Source of the DNA: an uncultured Candidatus Melainabacteria bacterium
Lineage (GTDB): Bacteria; Cyanobacteriota; Vampirovibrionia; Gastranaerophilales; Gastranaerophilaceae
DNA: 23,746 nt
NCBI GenBank assembly: GCA_934777245.1
Contig: CAKVND010000036.1
Span: 1-23,746, forward strand
Direction: 5' to 3'
Notes under the pieces: generated by a model
Databases searched by the model: none
Seen by the model: the letters and a program-made list of their open reading frames with translations, nothing else
What the model was told of the DNA's origin: nothing
Shown here: one piece after another, positions 13,434-20,845 of the stretch
Layout: each line of letters starts with the position of its first letter
How positions within the stretch are numbered: position 1 is the stretch's first letter
Position numbers and translations under genes: made by a program

Positions 13434-13840
13434 TGAAATATTTAAAGTTATTCATACTCAGTTTGTTTTGTTTGATTTGCTTTAGTGCTTGTGTGTATGA
13501 GCGCGGATTGATACTTTTTAATGTTCAGCCTATAACTCGTGAGAATGCGCTCCAAGACCAAAAGACATTTAATGAAGGTCAAAGGGTTTATTATCTTTTT
13601 ATAGCACCTAAAAAAATGAAAAATGAATTTATAAGGGTTCAAGTTTTCAAGATGACTGATAAAGCGCCTTGGGGCGGTAATGAAGTTGTGCGCACTAAAG
13701 ATTATAGACTTATGAAGGATGAAAGGTATTATCAGACAAATTATTTTACGCTTTATGAAAAAGGGCGTTATGTAATGCAAGTTTTTTCGCATGATGATTT
13801 TCAACATCCGCTGGCGTTAAATGATTTTTACGTACAATAA
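13433..13840 (+). CDS. Small lipoprotein coupled to the TPR protein
   Basis: This 135-residue protein has a lipoprotein signal peptide. The core LFCLICFSAC ends in Cys20, the lipidation site, preceded by F-S-A in the lipobox. The mature part is beta-rich with many aromatics and no recognised domain (VYYLFIAPKK, IRVQVFKMTDK, YQTNYFTLYEKGRYVMQVF). The second half resembles a small beta-sandwich by composition, which is only a guess. ATG overlaps the TPR stop by one base, and no independent ribosome-binding site is obvious. It probably anchors or partners the TPR protein at a membrane. Confidence 0.8.
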   Translation: MKYLKLFILSLFCLICFSACVYERGLILFNVQPITRENALQDQKTFNEGQRVYYLFIAPKKMKNEFIRVQVFKMTDKAPWGGNEVVRTKDYRLMKDERYYQTNYFTLYEKGRYVMQVFSHDDFQHPLALNDFYVQ

Positions 13841-13879
13841 TATATATTAATTACAGAAATTAAAATGTTTGTAAAAACA

Positions 13880-14068
13880 TTACCCTAAAAGTTCTGTTAG
13901 AAGATTTGCATTTTCTTCTGCTTTAATATTGTTAGAGATTCTATTACGTTTGATGTAAACTCTTAAAGCTTCTCTTATAAGCTCGCTTCTTGTACGTTGT
14001 TCTGAAGATGCAATATTATCTACTTTGTTAAGAAAGTCGTTAGACATTGAAATTAATACTCTTGCCAT
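13880..14068 (-). CDS. Ribbon-helix-helix (CopG/MetJ-type) regulator
   Basis: This is a 62-residue protein. The N-terminal strand ARVLISMS provides the DNA-contacting ribbon. Helix A (NDFLNKVDNIA) and helix B (TRSELIREALRVYIKRN) follow in the standard RHH pattern. The tail is helical and acidic, as in antitoxins, but no toxin gene is adjacent: the neighbour at 13433-13840 is a lipoprotein on the other strand. ATG at 14068 follows GGAGG by 5 nt; an in-frame ATG at 14080 would lack a site. It is divergent from the nucleotide-sugar genes and probably represses its own promoter, perhaps theirs as well. Confidence 0.85.
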   Translation of the reverse strand: MARVLISMSNDFLNKVDNIASSEQRTRSELIREALRVYIKRNRISNNIKAEENANLLTELLG

Positions 14069-14093
14069 ATATCCCTCCATTAGTTGATAACCT

Positions 14094-14121
14094 ATTATAT
14101 CATATAAATGATTTATTACAA
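14094..14121 (-). promoter_or_regulatory. Promoter of the RHH regulator with overlapping inverted repeat
   Basis: On the minus strand, TTGTAA (14121-14116) lies 16 bp from TATAAT (14099-14094), with TGA before the -10. The inverted repeat ATCAT-4-ATGAT (14099-14112) covers the -10 edge and spacer, a plausible RHH operator. Confidence 0.6.
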
Positions 14122-14175
14122 GAGTATATCAAATATATGTTAACTTGTGTTAGCTTATAAAAGAATTTATATTCG

Positions 14176-14184
14176 TGCTAGAAT
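14176..14184 (+). promoter_or_regulatory. Extended -10 promoter of the UDP-sugar operon
   Basis: TGCTAGAAT ends 16 nt before ATG, with AGAGG between. The nonamer is identical to that at 11417-11425. Confidence 0.55.
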
Positions 14185-14200
14185 CAAATAAGAGGTGCTT

Positions 14201-15127
14201 ATGAAACGAATTTTGGTAACTGGTGGTGCCGGTTTTATCGGGTCTAATCTTTGTGCAAGACTTTTAGATAAAGGTGAAGATATAATTTGTTTGGATAATT
14301 TTTTTACCGGCTCAAAAGATAATATAAGAAAATTTATTGGGAATAATAGGTTTGAGCTTGTGCGTCATGATATTACAAAAGAATATTTTGCAGAAGTCGA
14401 CCAGATTTATAATTTAGCGTGTCCGGCGAGCCCTCCGCATTATCAATATAATGCGATAAAAACAATAAAAACCTCTGTGCTCGGCATAATTAATATGTTA
14501 GGCTTGGCAAAAAGATGTAAAGCCACTATTTTACAAGCTTCCACCAGTGAAGTTTATGGCGATCCTAAAATACACCCGCAAACAGAAGATTATTGGGGAA
14601 ATGTCAATCCGATTGGTATTAGAAGTTGTTACGATGAAGGAAAACGCTGTGCTGAAACTTTGATGATGGATTATCATCGCCAAAATAATGTTGATACAAA
14701 AATCGTTAGAATTTTTAATACTTATGGGCCAAATATGGCGCAAAACGACGGTCGTGTCGTTTCTAACTTTATTTTGCAAGCCTTAAAGAATGAAGATATA
14801 ACGATTTATGGCGATGGTTCACAAACTCGCTCATTCTGCTATGTAGATGATTTAATCGAAGGCTTGATAAGAATGATGAATTCGAAATTAGTAGGCCCTG
14901 TAAATTTAGGAAATCCTTCTGAAAGAACTATTTTGGATTTTGCAAAATTGATTATAAAACTTACAAATTCAAAATCTCAAATTATTTATAAACCTCTGCC
15001 TTCTGATGATCCGACTCAAAGACAGCCTGATATTTCGTTTGCGAAAAAAGAATTGGATTGGGAGCCAAAAATTGATATAGAGGAAGGTTTAATGAAAACA
15101 ATTAACTATTTTAAGGAGCTTATCTAG
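14201..15127 (+). CDS. UDP-glucuronate decarboxylase (UDP-xylose synthase)
   Basis: This 308-residue protein is an extended short-chain dehydrogenase. It has the NAD-binding motif GGAGFIGS (8-15), the catalytic TSE (115-117) and Y-x3-K at Tyr144/Lys148 (SCYDEGKR). The stretches [10 protein letters not shown] and [11 protein letters not shown] are typical of UDP-glucuronic acid decarboxylases. These convert UDP-glucuronate to UDP-xylose with bound NAD+. ATG at 14201 follows AGAGG by 5 nt. The stop codon overlaps the GTG start of UDP-glucose dehydrogenase (TAGTG), and that enzyme supplies its substrate. Some family members act as epimerases, but the neighbour and motifs favour the decarboxylase. 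Confidence 0.9.
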   Translation: MKRILVTGGAGFIGSNLCARLLDKGEDIICLDNFFTGSKDNIRKFIGNNRFELVRHDITKEYFAEVDQIYNLACPASPPHYQYNAIKTIKTSVLGIINMLGLAKRCKATILQASTSEVYGDPKIHPQTEDYWGNVNPIGIRSCYDEGKRCAETLMMDYHRQNNVDTKIVRIFNTYGPNMAQNDGRVVSNFILQALKNEDITIYGDGSQTRSFCYVDDLIEGLIRMMNSKLVGPVNLGNPSERTILDFAKLIIKLTNSKSQIIYKPLPSDDPTQRQPDISFAKKELDWEPKIDIEEGLMKTINYFKELI

Positions 15128-16425
15128 TGAAAGTTTGCGTTATTGGAACAGGATATGTTGGATTGGTTGCCGGAACTTGTTTTGCGGAAATGGGTAATGA
15201 TGTAATTTGTGTGGATAATAATAACGAAAAATTAGAAAACTTAAAAAACGGTATTATTCCTATTTATGAACCCGGGCTTGAAGATTTAATCAAAACAAAT
15301 GTTGCAGAAAAACGTTTGATTTTTTCTGATGATTTAGCAAATGCTGTAAAGCAATCTTTAATCTGTTTTATTGCAGTTGGGACTCCACAAGGCGAGGACG
15401 GTTCTGCTGATTTACAATATGTTTATAATGTAGCGGAGCAAATTGCAGAATCTATTAACGAATACAAAGTTATTGTTGATAAATCAACTGTTCCAGTAGG
15501 TACAGCAGACAAATTAAGAGAAATTATTAGTTCTAAAACTACTCAACCATTCGATGTGGTTTCAAATCCGGAATTTTTAAAACAGGGTGCAGCTGTAGAA
15601 GATTTTTTGCGACCTGATAGAGTGATAATTGGTACAACTTCAGAAAAAGCAAAAGAGATTATGCTTAATTTGTATTCGCCATTTGTACGAAATCAGCATC
15701 CTGTAATTGTCATGGACGAAAAATCTGCAGAAATGGTTAAATATGCTTCGAATTCGTTTTTAGCGGTAAAAATTTCTTTTGCCAATGAAATTGCGAATAT
15801 TTGCGAATCAGTAGGTGCAGACGCTAATCTGGTAAGACTCGGAATGTGCGCAGATACAAGAATTGGAACAAAATTTCTTTATCCGGGGATTGGTTATGGC
15901 GGAAGTTGTTTCCCAAAAGATGTTAAGGCTTTGATAAAAACGGCAACAGAAAATAATACTCCTTGTGGTATTTTAAAATCTGCTGATAAAATTAATCAAT
16001 ATCAACGAGAGCATTTTGTAGAAAAAATTACACGAAAATTTGGAGAAGATTTAAACGGAAAAACTTTTGCAGTTTGGGGGTTATCGTTTAAACCAAAAAC
16101 GAATGATATGCGTGAAGCACCTTCTATTACAATAATTAATTGTCTGTTAGAACTTGGCGCAAAAATAAAAGCTTATGACCCGAAAGCTTTTGATAATGCA
16201 AAAATAATATTTAAAGATAGAATCGATTATGCTTCATCTGCTTATGAAGCTCTAGATGGTGCAGACGCATTATTGTTACTAACAGAATGGAATGAATTTA
16301 GAAATCCTGATTTTGACAAGATAAAGAAGTTGCTTAAAAATCCTGTGATTTTTGATGGCAGAAATCAATACGCTTCTTATGGAATAGAAAAATTAGGATT
16401 TGAGTATTATCAGATTGGAAAATAA
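15127..16425 (+). CDS. UDP-glucose 6-dehydrogenase
   Basis: This 432-residue protein has the usual length. The N-terminal NAD fold is GTGYVGLVAG (7-16). The substrate-binding region includes SNPEFLKQGAAVEDF. The catalytic cysteine is Cys261 in GIGYGGSCFPKDVKAL. The C-terminal UDP-binding domain starts near 315 (WGLSFKPKTNDMREAPS). It oxidises UDP-glucose to UDP-glucuronate, the first step toward UDP-xylose with the previous gene. The start is GTG, 1 nt overlapping the upstream stop, with AAGGAG 9 nt before it. The gene is commonly called ugd or tuaD. Products likely feed a surface polysaccharide. Confidence 0.94.
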   Translation: MKVCVIGTGYVGLVAGTCFAEMGNDVICVDNNNEKLENLKNGIIPIYEPGLEDLIKTNVAEKRLIFSDDLANAVKQSLICFIAVGTPQGEDGSADLQYVYNVAEQIAESINEYKVIVDKSTVPVGTADKLREIISSKTTQPFDVVSNPEFLKQGAAVEDFLRPDRVIIGTTSEKAKEIMLNLYSPFVRNQHPVIVMDEKSAEMVKYASNSFLAVKISFANEIANICESVGADANLVRLGMCADTRIGTKFLYPGIGYGGSCFPKDVKALIKTATENNTPCGILKSADKINQYQREHFVEKITRKFGEDLNGKTFAVWGLSFKPKTNDMREAPSITIINCLLELGAKIKAYDPKAFDNAKIIFKDRIDYASSAYEALDGADALLLLTEWNEFRNPDFDKIKKLLKNPVIFDGRNQYASYGIEKLGFEYYQIGK

Positions 16426-16448
16426 TATTAATTACCTCTGTTTTTGTA

Positions 16449-16454
16449 TATAAT
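16449..16454 (+). promoter_or_regulatory. -10 box of the MATE gene
   Basis: TATAAT lies 21 bp before the MATE ATG. No good -35 is seen. A small inverted repeat, CCTCT/AGAGG (16435-16439, 16462-16466), flanks it. Confidence 0.4.
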
Positions 16455-16475
16455 ATAAGATAGAGGCTAGACGAG

Positions 16476-17846
16476 ATGATAAATGACTTAACAAAAGGCG
16501 CACCATTAAAATTAATGTTGCTGTTTTCAATACCGTTGCTTATCGGAAATATATTTCAACAGTTTTATAATGTAGCAGATATAATTATTGTCGGGCGAAC
16601 TCTTGGCATGAATGCACTTGCAGCTGTTGGCGCAGTCTCACCTTTATTCTTTTTAATAATGTTTATAATTGTCGGTTTAACGAATGGTTTTTCGGTTATT
16701 ACAGGTCAGAGATTTGGTGCAAAAGATTATGACGGAGTAAGACGCTCTGTTACAATGTCAACAATTTTGAGTTTTGCATTTACTTTGATTTTCACGTTGG
16801 TTTGCGCAATTTTTATGCACCAAATACTGTTTCTTATGAATGTTCCGGCGGATATTTATAAAGATGCATATTATTACATCCAAATTGTTGTTCTGGGTTT
16901 GTTTGTTGCAAATTTCTACAATCTACTAGCTAGTATTATTCGAGCTCTTGGCGATAGCATGACTCCGCTTTATTGCTTAATTATAGCTTCTATTTTAAAT
17001 ATCATATTAGCGCTGGTATTTATTCTCAATTTTCACCTTGGAGTTCCGGGATCAGCCCTAGCGCTAATTCTTTCTCAAGGTTTTTCAGGATTATTATGTG
17101 TTTGGTATGTAAAAAGGCATTTTCCGATTTTACACTTAAAGAAGCAAGATTGGTTTTTTGATTGGGAAAAAGATAAAGATTTTGCACTTGAGCATTTAAA
17201 GGTTGGCGCTCCAATGGCAGTACAATTTGCGATTTTGGGGTTGAGTATATTAATTATTCAAAGTGTTTGTAACTCATTTGGCGCAAACGTAATTGCAGCT
17301 TTTACAGCAGCTCTTAGAATTGAACAAATTGCAACATTACCAATGATTTCGTTTGGTGTTGCGTTGGCTTCTTTTGTTGCACAAAACTTTGGTGCAGGAT
17401 GTTTTTCCAGAATAAGATATGGAGTTAAGCGCGCTTCGCTTATAAATGTCGGTTTAAGTATTTTCATGGCATTTATTATGCATTTCTTCGGCGGAGATTT
17501 AGTTAGAATTTTTATCGGCTCCGGCAATGAAGCTGTTGTAAAAATAGCACATGATTATTTGTTTATAAGTTCACTTTTCTACTTTTTCTTAGCTCAGATT
17601 TTTATTTACAGAAACGCACTTCAAGGTTTAGGCAGAGCCGTAATTCCTATGTTAGCTTCAGTTGGGGAACTTTTAATGCGCTCGTTTGCAGCTGTCTTTT
17701 TGGCAGTTAAAATCGGATACTTTGGCGTGTTTTATGCCGGCCCTATTGCGTGGGTTGCAGCCTCATTAGTTCTTGCAATTGGTTATTATAGTTCAATAAA
17801 AGGATTTATTTATAAACTTCAACAAAAAAAGAGAAGAAGAAGTTAG
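16476..17846 (+). CDS. MATE-family multidrug/metabolite exporter
   Basis: This 456-residue protein has about twelve transmembrane helices arranged as two six-helix halves. The first half begins PLLIGNIFQQFYNVADIIIVGRTLG, a hallmark of the NorM/DinF-like MATE branch. The second half contains the matching GAPMAVQF and NFGAG segments. The length fits the family. MATE proteins export cationic compounds in exchange for Na+ or H+. The start ATG has a weak ribosome-binding site (GAGG/GACGAG). It follows the UDP-sugar pair by 50 bp with its own -10. The location near polysaccharide genes does not prove a link. Confidence 0.9.
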   Translation: MINDLTKGAPLKLMLLFSIPLLIGNIFQQFYNVADIIIVGRTLGMNALAAVGAVSPLFFLIMFIIVGLTNGFSVITGQRFGAKDYDGVRRSVTMSTILSFAFTLIFTLVCAIFMHQILFLMNVPADIYKDAYYYIQIVVLGLFVANFYNLLASIIRALGDSMTPLYCLIIASILNIILALVFILNFHLGVPGSALALILSQGFSGLLCVWYVKRHFPILHLKKQDWFFDWEKDKDFALEHLKVGAPMAVQFAILGLSILIIQSVCNSFGANVIAAFTAALRIEQIATLPMISFGVALASFVAQNFGAGCFSRIRYGVKRASLINVGLSIFMAFIMHFFGGDLVRIFIGSGNEAVVKIAHDYLFISSLFYFFLAQIFIYRNALQGLGRAVIPMLASVGELLMRSFAAVFLAVKIGYFGVFYAGPIAWVAASLVLAIGYYSSIKGFIYKLQQKKRRRS

Positions 17847-17896
17847 TAAATGTTATTTATTTTTGTAGAGAATTGAATTCTATGTAAATGTTTAGA

Positions 17897-18673
17897 TTAG
17901 TGATTTAATTTTTTTTTAGCATTTTTTAAATCGCTATCAAAATACCCTACTATAAATTTGAATGTATTTAAAGCTGAATCAATGCTCATTGTACGAGGCT
18001 TATTGCCTCTTTTTTCTTTAACTGTGATGGTGTTGTTTTGTAAATCAACATCTTCTAATATGTATACGTGCCAAGTTTTGCTATCTAACATTTTTACACC
18101 GGTTCCGATTACGAAACTGTGTTTCTTTTCTTTTTCCATACGTTCGAAAAGTTTCATGACTTCATCTCTGTAACCACTTAAATCGATATTAAAATCTTGT
18201 TCTGCTATAACTCGAGGTTCTACTCCTGTAAAAATTTTCATGAAATGAGATGGAAGATTGTTCTCAAAAGGATAGTCTTTAAAATTATCTGTAAATCTGC
18301 AAATCCATGGTTTTGCTTTATGTTTTTTTTCATATTGAGCGACAGAAACATCCATGCTTCGAATGATTTCATTATCTTGCAAACGATATAATTTTTCATA
18401 TCCTTTAACTACTGCATTTGTAGGAACTGTATATATTTCGATTTTGTTGTTAGGTGCATTTAAATAACAGTGAATTAATTTAGGGTTTTTATCATCGTAT
18501 TGTATGCGCTCTTTTAAAACTTCTCGTCCATTTGGTGTGTGCGAAAGGGTTTCTAAGGTTGTCATTAAATAGCAATCACTAAAGTGTTGCTTAGTTGCTT
18601 CGAAACCGTCAATATCTTTATCTGTAATTGCAGCTCTGAATGGAATGTTTAAACTATTCACACGACCTATCAT
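17897..18673 (-). CDS. Calpain-like (C2-type) cysteine peptidase candidate
   Basis: This 258-residue protein has no signal peptide. The N-terminal KQHFSDCYLMTTLETLS resembles the calpain/C2 active-site segment (Q-G-x3-D-C-W/Y-x-L). Cys34 would be the nucleophile and Gln29 the oxyanion residue, one position closer than usual. FMKIFTGVEP (144-153) resembles the 'A-L-T-G' segment, and TWHVYILEDVDL supplies His202. VKEKRGNKP offers Asn224 where calpains have RNPWG. Order and spacing fit a minimal protease core without calcium-binding domains. The start lacks a clear Shine-Dalgarno sequence; GTG at codon 5 is an alternative. It could be a processing enzyme, a toxin-like effector or an inactive homologue. 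Confidence 0.55.
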   Translation of the reverse strand: MIGRVNSLNIPFRAAITDKDIDGFEATKQHFSDCYLMTTLETLSHTPNGREVLKERIQYDDKNPKLIHCYLNAPNNKIEIYTVPTNAVVKGYEKLYRLQDNEIIRSMDVSVAQYEKKHKAKPWICRFTDNFKDYPFENNLPSHFMKIFTGVEPRVIAEQDFNIDLSGYRDEVMKLFERMEKEKKHSFVIGTGVKMLDSKTWHVYILEDVDLQNNTITVKEKRGNKPRTMSIDSALNTFKFIVGYFDSDLKNAKKKLNH

Positions 18674-18703
18674 ACTTATATTAAAAAAGAAAAGTATTAA
18701 TTA

Positions 18704-18732
18704 TTGCTAAATTATTGCAAAAATGTTACAAT
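18704..18732 (+). promoter_or_regulatory. Promoter of the rpiB-rsfS operon
   Basis: TTGCTA (18704-18709) lies 17 bp from TACAAT (18727-18732). TGT precedes the -10 (extended -10). The predicted leader is about 100 nt and contains a GC-richer stretch with a 9-bp iteration of GCGAG. Confidence 0.65.
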
Positions 18733-18812
18733 TTAAACAAAATCACCTCTCAATCATTGAAGGAGAAGAAGCAGCCGTTGGCGAGTTATGCGAGTCTTGC
18801 GAATGCGTGTGA
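18723..18812 (+). other. Possible 29-codon ORF in the rpiB leader
   Basis: An ATG frame gives a 29-residue peptide ending GELCESCECV, with three cysteines in the last six residues. Its ATG overlaps the predicted -10 box and has no ribosome-binding site, so it would need a promoter further upstream. It may be the remnant of a larger gene or chance. Confidence 0.2.
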
Positions 18813-18839
18813 TAGAAATTGATTTTAAAGGAATTAACA

Positions 18840-19265
18840 ATGAATATACTAATTGGTTCAGACCATGGCGGATACAAATTAAAACAAGAAATTATAAAAT
18901 ACTTAAACGAATTAGGTTATGGTGTTGAAGATTGCGGATGTTATTCTGAAGACTCATGCGATTATCCGGATATTGCGCAAGATGTAGCACAAAAAGTTCT
19001 AAAAACAAATGGCAAGGGTATATTGGTTTGCGGAACAGGTATTGGCATGTCAATTGCGGCAAATCGTTTTAAGGGCATTAGAGCATCACATTGTACAGAT
19101 ACTTTTACAGCAAGAATGACAAGAATGCATAATAATTCTAACATTCTTTGCTTAGGCGAAAGAATTACCGGCACAGGTTTAGCGTTAGATATTGTTGAAA
19201 TCTGGTTGAAAACCGAATTTGAAGGCGGACGCCACGAAAGAAGAATTAGTAAGTTGGAGATATAA
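18840..19265 (+). CDS. rpiB: Ribose-5-phosphate isomerase B
   Basis: This 141-residue protein is a full-length RpiB/LacAB enzyme. It opens MNILIGSDHGG (Asp8, His9). It has the family's VCGTGIGMSIAANR with the catalytic Cys64, and MHNNSNILCLGER. It interconverts ribulose-5-phosphate and ribose-5-phosphate in the pentose phosphate pathway. ATG at 18840 follows AAAGGA by 7 nt; a TTG frame start at 18819 is unnecessary. The stop codon is immediately followed by the rsfS ATG, so the two are cotranscribed and likely coupled. A half-transketolase on the other strand (21474-22310) belongs to the same pathway. Confidence 0.95.
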   Translation: MNILIGSDHGGYKLKQEIIKYLNELGYGVEDCGCYSEDSCDYPDIAQDVAQKVLKTNGKGILVCGTGIGMSIAANRFKGIRASHCTDTFTARMTRMHNNSNILCLGERITGTGLALDIVEIWLKTEFEGGRHERRISKLEI

Positions 19266-19673
19266 ATGACAGAAGAAATTACATCGTATAAATTTGCTTG
19301 CGCGGTTGCAAGGTTTTTGGAAGAGAGAATTGCTAGTGATATTACAATTTTAAACATCAGCAATGTTTCTTCTTTTGCAGATTATTTTGTAATCTGTTCA
19401 GCACAGACTACAACTCAAGTTAAAGCGTTGACTGAGAATCTTGCGGATAAAGTTAAAACAACATTTTCAAGATTACCTTTAGGAAAAGAAAATGACGTAA
19501 AAAATCGTTGGAATTTGATAGATTATGGCGATGTAGTTGTTCATATTTTACATCAAGATGATAGAGCGGCTTATGCGATTGAAAAATTCTGGAATCACGC
19601 ATTCAGCATACCACGTGACACTTGGTTGGCAGAATCTGTTGAATATTCAGTTTATGAAAATATTAAGAATTAA
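19266..19673 (+). CDS. rsfS: Ribosomal silencing factor RsfS
   Basis: This 135-residue protein matches RsfS/DUF143 throughout. It shows the SFADYFVICSAQTTTQVKAL segment, the linker GKENDVKNRWNLIDYGDVVVHIL, and the closing FWNHAFSIP. RsfS binds L14 on the 50S subunit and prevents subunit joining when nutrients are low. ATG directly abuts the rpiB stop, with GGAG 6 nt before it inside rpiB. Coupling a ribosome silencer to a pentose phosphate enzyme may reflect shared growth-linked expression. Confidence 0.95.
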   Translation: MTEEITSYKFACAVARFLEERIASDITILNISNVSSFADYFVICSAQTTTQVKALTENLADKVKTTFSRLPLGKENDVKNRWNLIDYGDVVVHILHQDDRAAYAIEKFWNHAFSIPRDTWLAESVEYSVYENIKN

Positions 19674-19689
19674 AAGTCTTTAGCACATT

Positions 19690-19756
19690 CCCTCTTATCT
19701 GGTGAGGGTAGAATTTCAAGTTGAACTTTGCGAAACTTAGAAATTCGGGTGGGGGC
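19690..19756 (+). repeat. Intergenic structured repeat-like element
   Basis: It contains a hairpin CCCTC/GAGGG (19690-19694 and 19704-19708). A second hairpin, GAATTTCAAGTT with AACTT-A-GAAATTC (19711-19722 and 19734-19746), has one bulged A. It ends in a G-rich tail, CGGGTGGGGG. The composition differs from the surroundings and recalls dispersed CCCTC/GAGGG elements, like the one at 225-256. It occupies the whole rsfS-TPR gap except the ribosome-binding site. Confidence 0.5.
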
Positions 19757-19774
19757 TTATTAATAAGGATTATT

Positions 19775-20845
19775 ATGGATAAAAAAGAATTAAATAAAGC
19801 GATTGAAAAAACAGTTTTAAAAATGGCTATGGAGCCGAATAATACTGACCATTACCACGAACTTGCAAAATATTACGCAATGGATAATCAGTATGAAAAG
19901 GTTATATCAGTATATGAAAGCCTTTTGGAAATTGATCCTAAAGATTTGCAAACTCTTTTGAATTTAGGAAGCATTTGGTTCTATTCTAAGGATTATAAAA
20001 AAGCGTTAAAGTATTTTAATCAAGCAATGCTGGTAAATCCAAGTAATTATTTGGTTTATTATAATTTAGCAAATACTTATGCCGAACTTAAAAACTTCTC
20101 AAAAGCGTTGCATTACTACAATAGAACGCTTGATTTTAATTCTCAGGATCCGGAAATTTATAATGCGATAGCGCTTTTATATCATGATTTTGAAGACTAT
20201 GTAGAATCAAGAGCTTATTATGAAAAAGCACTTTCGCTAGATCCGGAAAATTTAACCGCACTTGTTGATTTGGGTAATGTTTGCTTTAAATTATTTGATT
20301 ATAACAAGGCGCTTGAATACTATTATAAAGTATTTAAACTTGCTCCGGATAATAAAACAGTTGCTCTTTGTATTGCAAATACGCTTGCAGTATCTAAAGA
20401 TAAAGAAAAATGTTACGATTATTTTGAAAAGGCAATTGCACTTCCGGGAGATAATTATAAGGCTTATATTTGTTATGCGATTGCAAAATCTGATTTCAAA
20501 GATTATGAAGACGCGATAGAACTTTATAAAAAAGCAATTGAAATTAATCCAAAAGAGGCTAATGCTTACATTTTGGCTGGGAATATGTATTCTAACCTTA
20601 AAAAATACAAAGAAGCAGAGGCTGAATATAAGGAAGCACTTAAGATTAATAAATTAGATCCAAGCATTTTTGTATTGATAGCGAATGTTTATTATATGAA
20701 TAATGAAGTAGAACGTTCTATTTATTCTTATAGAGCCGCTGTAAACATGCGACCGGAAAACGATGAATACAAATTAGTATTCATACAGGTTTTAGACGAT
20801 TTTATTTCAGAATACAGAAAGGACGATATCGTTGCAGCATTCTAA
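19775..20845 (+). CDS. Cytoplasmic TPR protein
   Basis: This 356-residue protein consists of nine to ten consecutive TPR units from about residue 24, each about 34 residues. It has no signal peptide, unlike the TPR protein at 11448, so it likely acts in the cytoplasm. ATG at 19775 follows AAGGAT by 5 nt; an upstream TTG start at 19721 lies within the hairpin element and is rejected. The end of the gene overlaps the TTG start of a membrane protein by 14 nt, which suggests the two are coupled. TPRs mediate protein-protein contacts; the partner is unknown, but the membrane protein is the first candidate. Confidence 0.82.
   Translation: MDKKELNKAIEKTVLKMAMEPNNTDHYHELAKYYAMDNQYEKVISVYESLLEIDPKDLQTLLNLGSIWFYSKDYKKALKYFNQAMLVNPSNYLVYYNLANTYAELKNFSKALHYYNRTLDFNSQDPEIYNAIALLYHDFEDYVESRAYYEKALSLDPENLTALVDLGNVCFKLFDYNKALEYYYKVFKLAPDNKTVALCIANTLAVSKDKEKCYDYFEKAIALPGDNYKAYICYAIAKSDFKDYEDAIELYKKAIEINPKEANAYILAGNMYSNLKKYKEAEAEYKEALKINKLDPSIFVLIANVYYMNNEVERSIYSYRAAVNMRPENDEYKLVFIQVLDDFISEYRKDDIVAAF

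Noticed and set aside
13448..13807. 119-codon minus-strand frame opposite the lipoprotein gene
   Set aside because: The plus-strand frame has a lipobox and a TAATG coupling; the antisense frame has neither a promoter nor a known domain.
13880..14068. Antitoxin of a toxin-antitoxin pair
   Set aside because: The RHH protein has antitoxin-like size, but no small toxin gene follows or precedes it; an autoregulated regulator is the simpler reading.
18962..19363. 133-codon minus-strand frame across rpiB and rsfS
   Set aside because: Both plus-strand genes are unmistakable family members.
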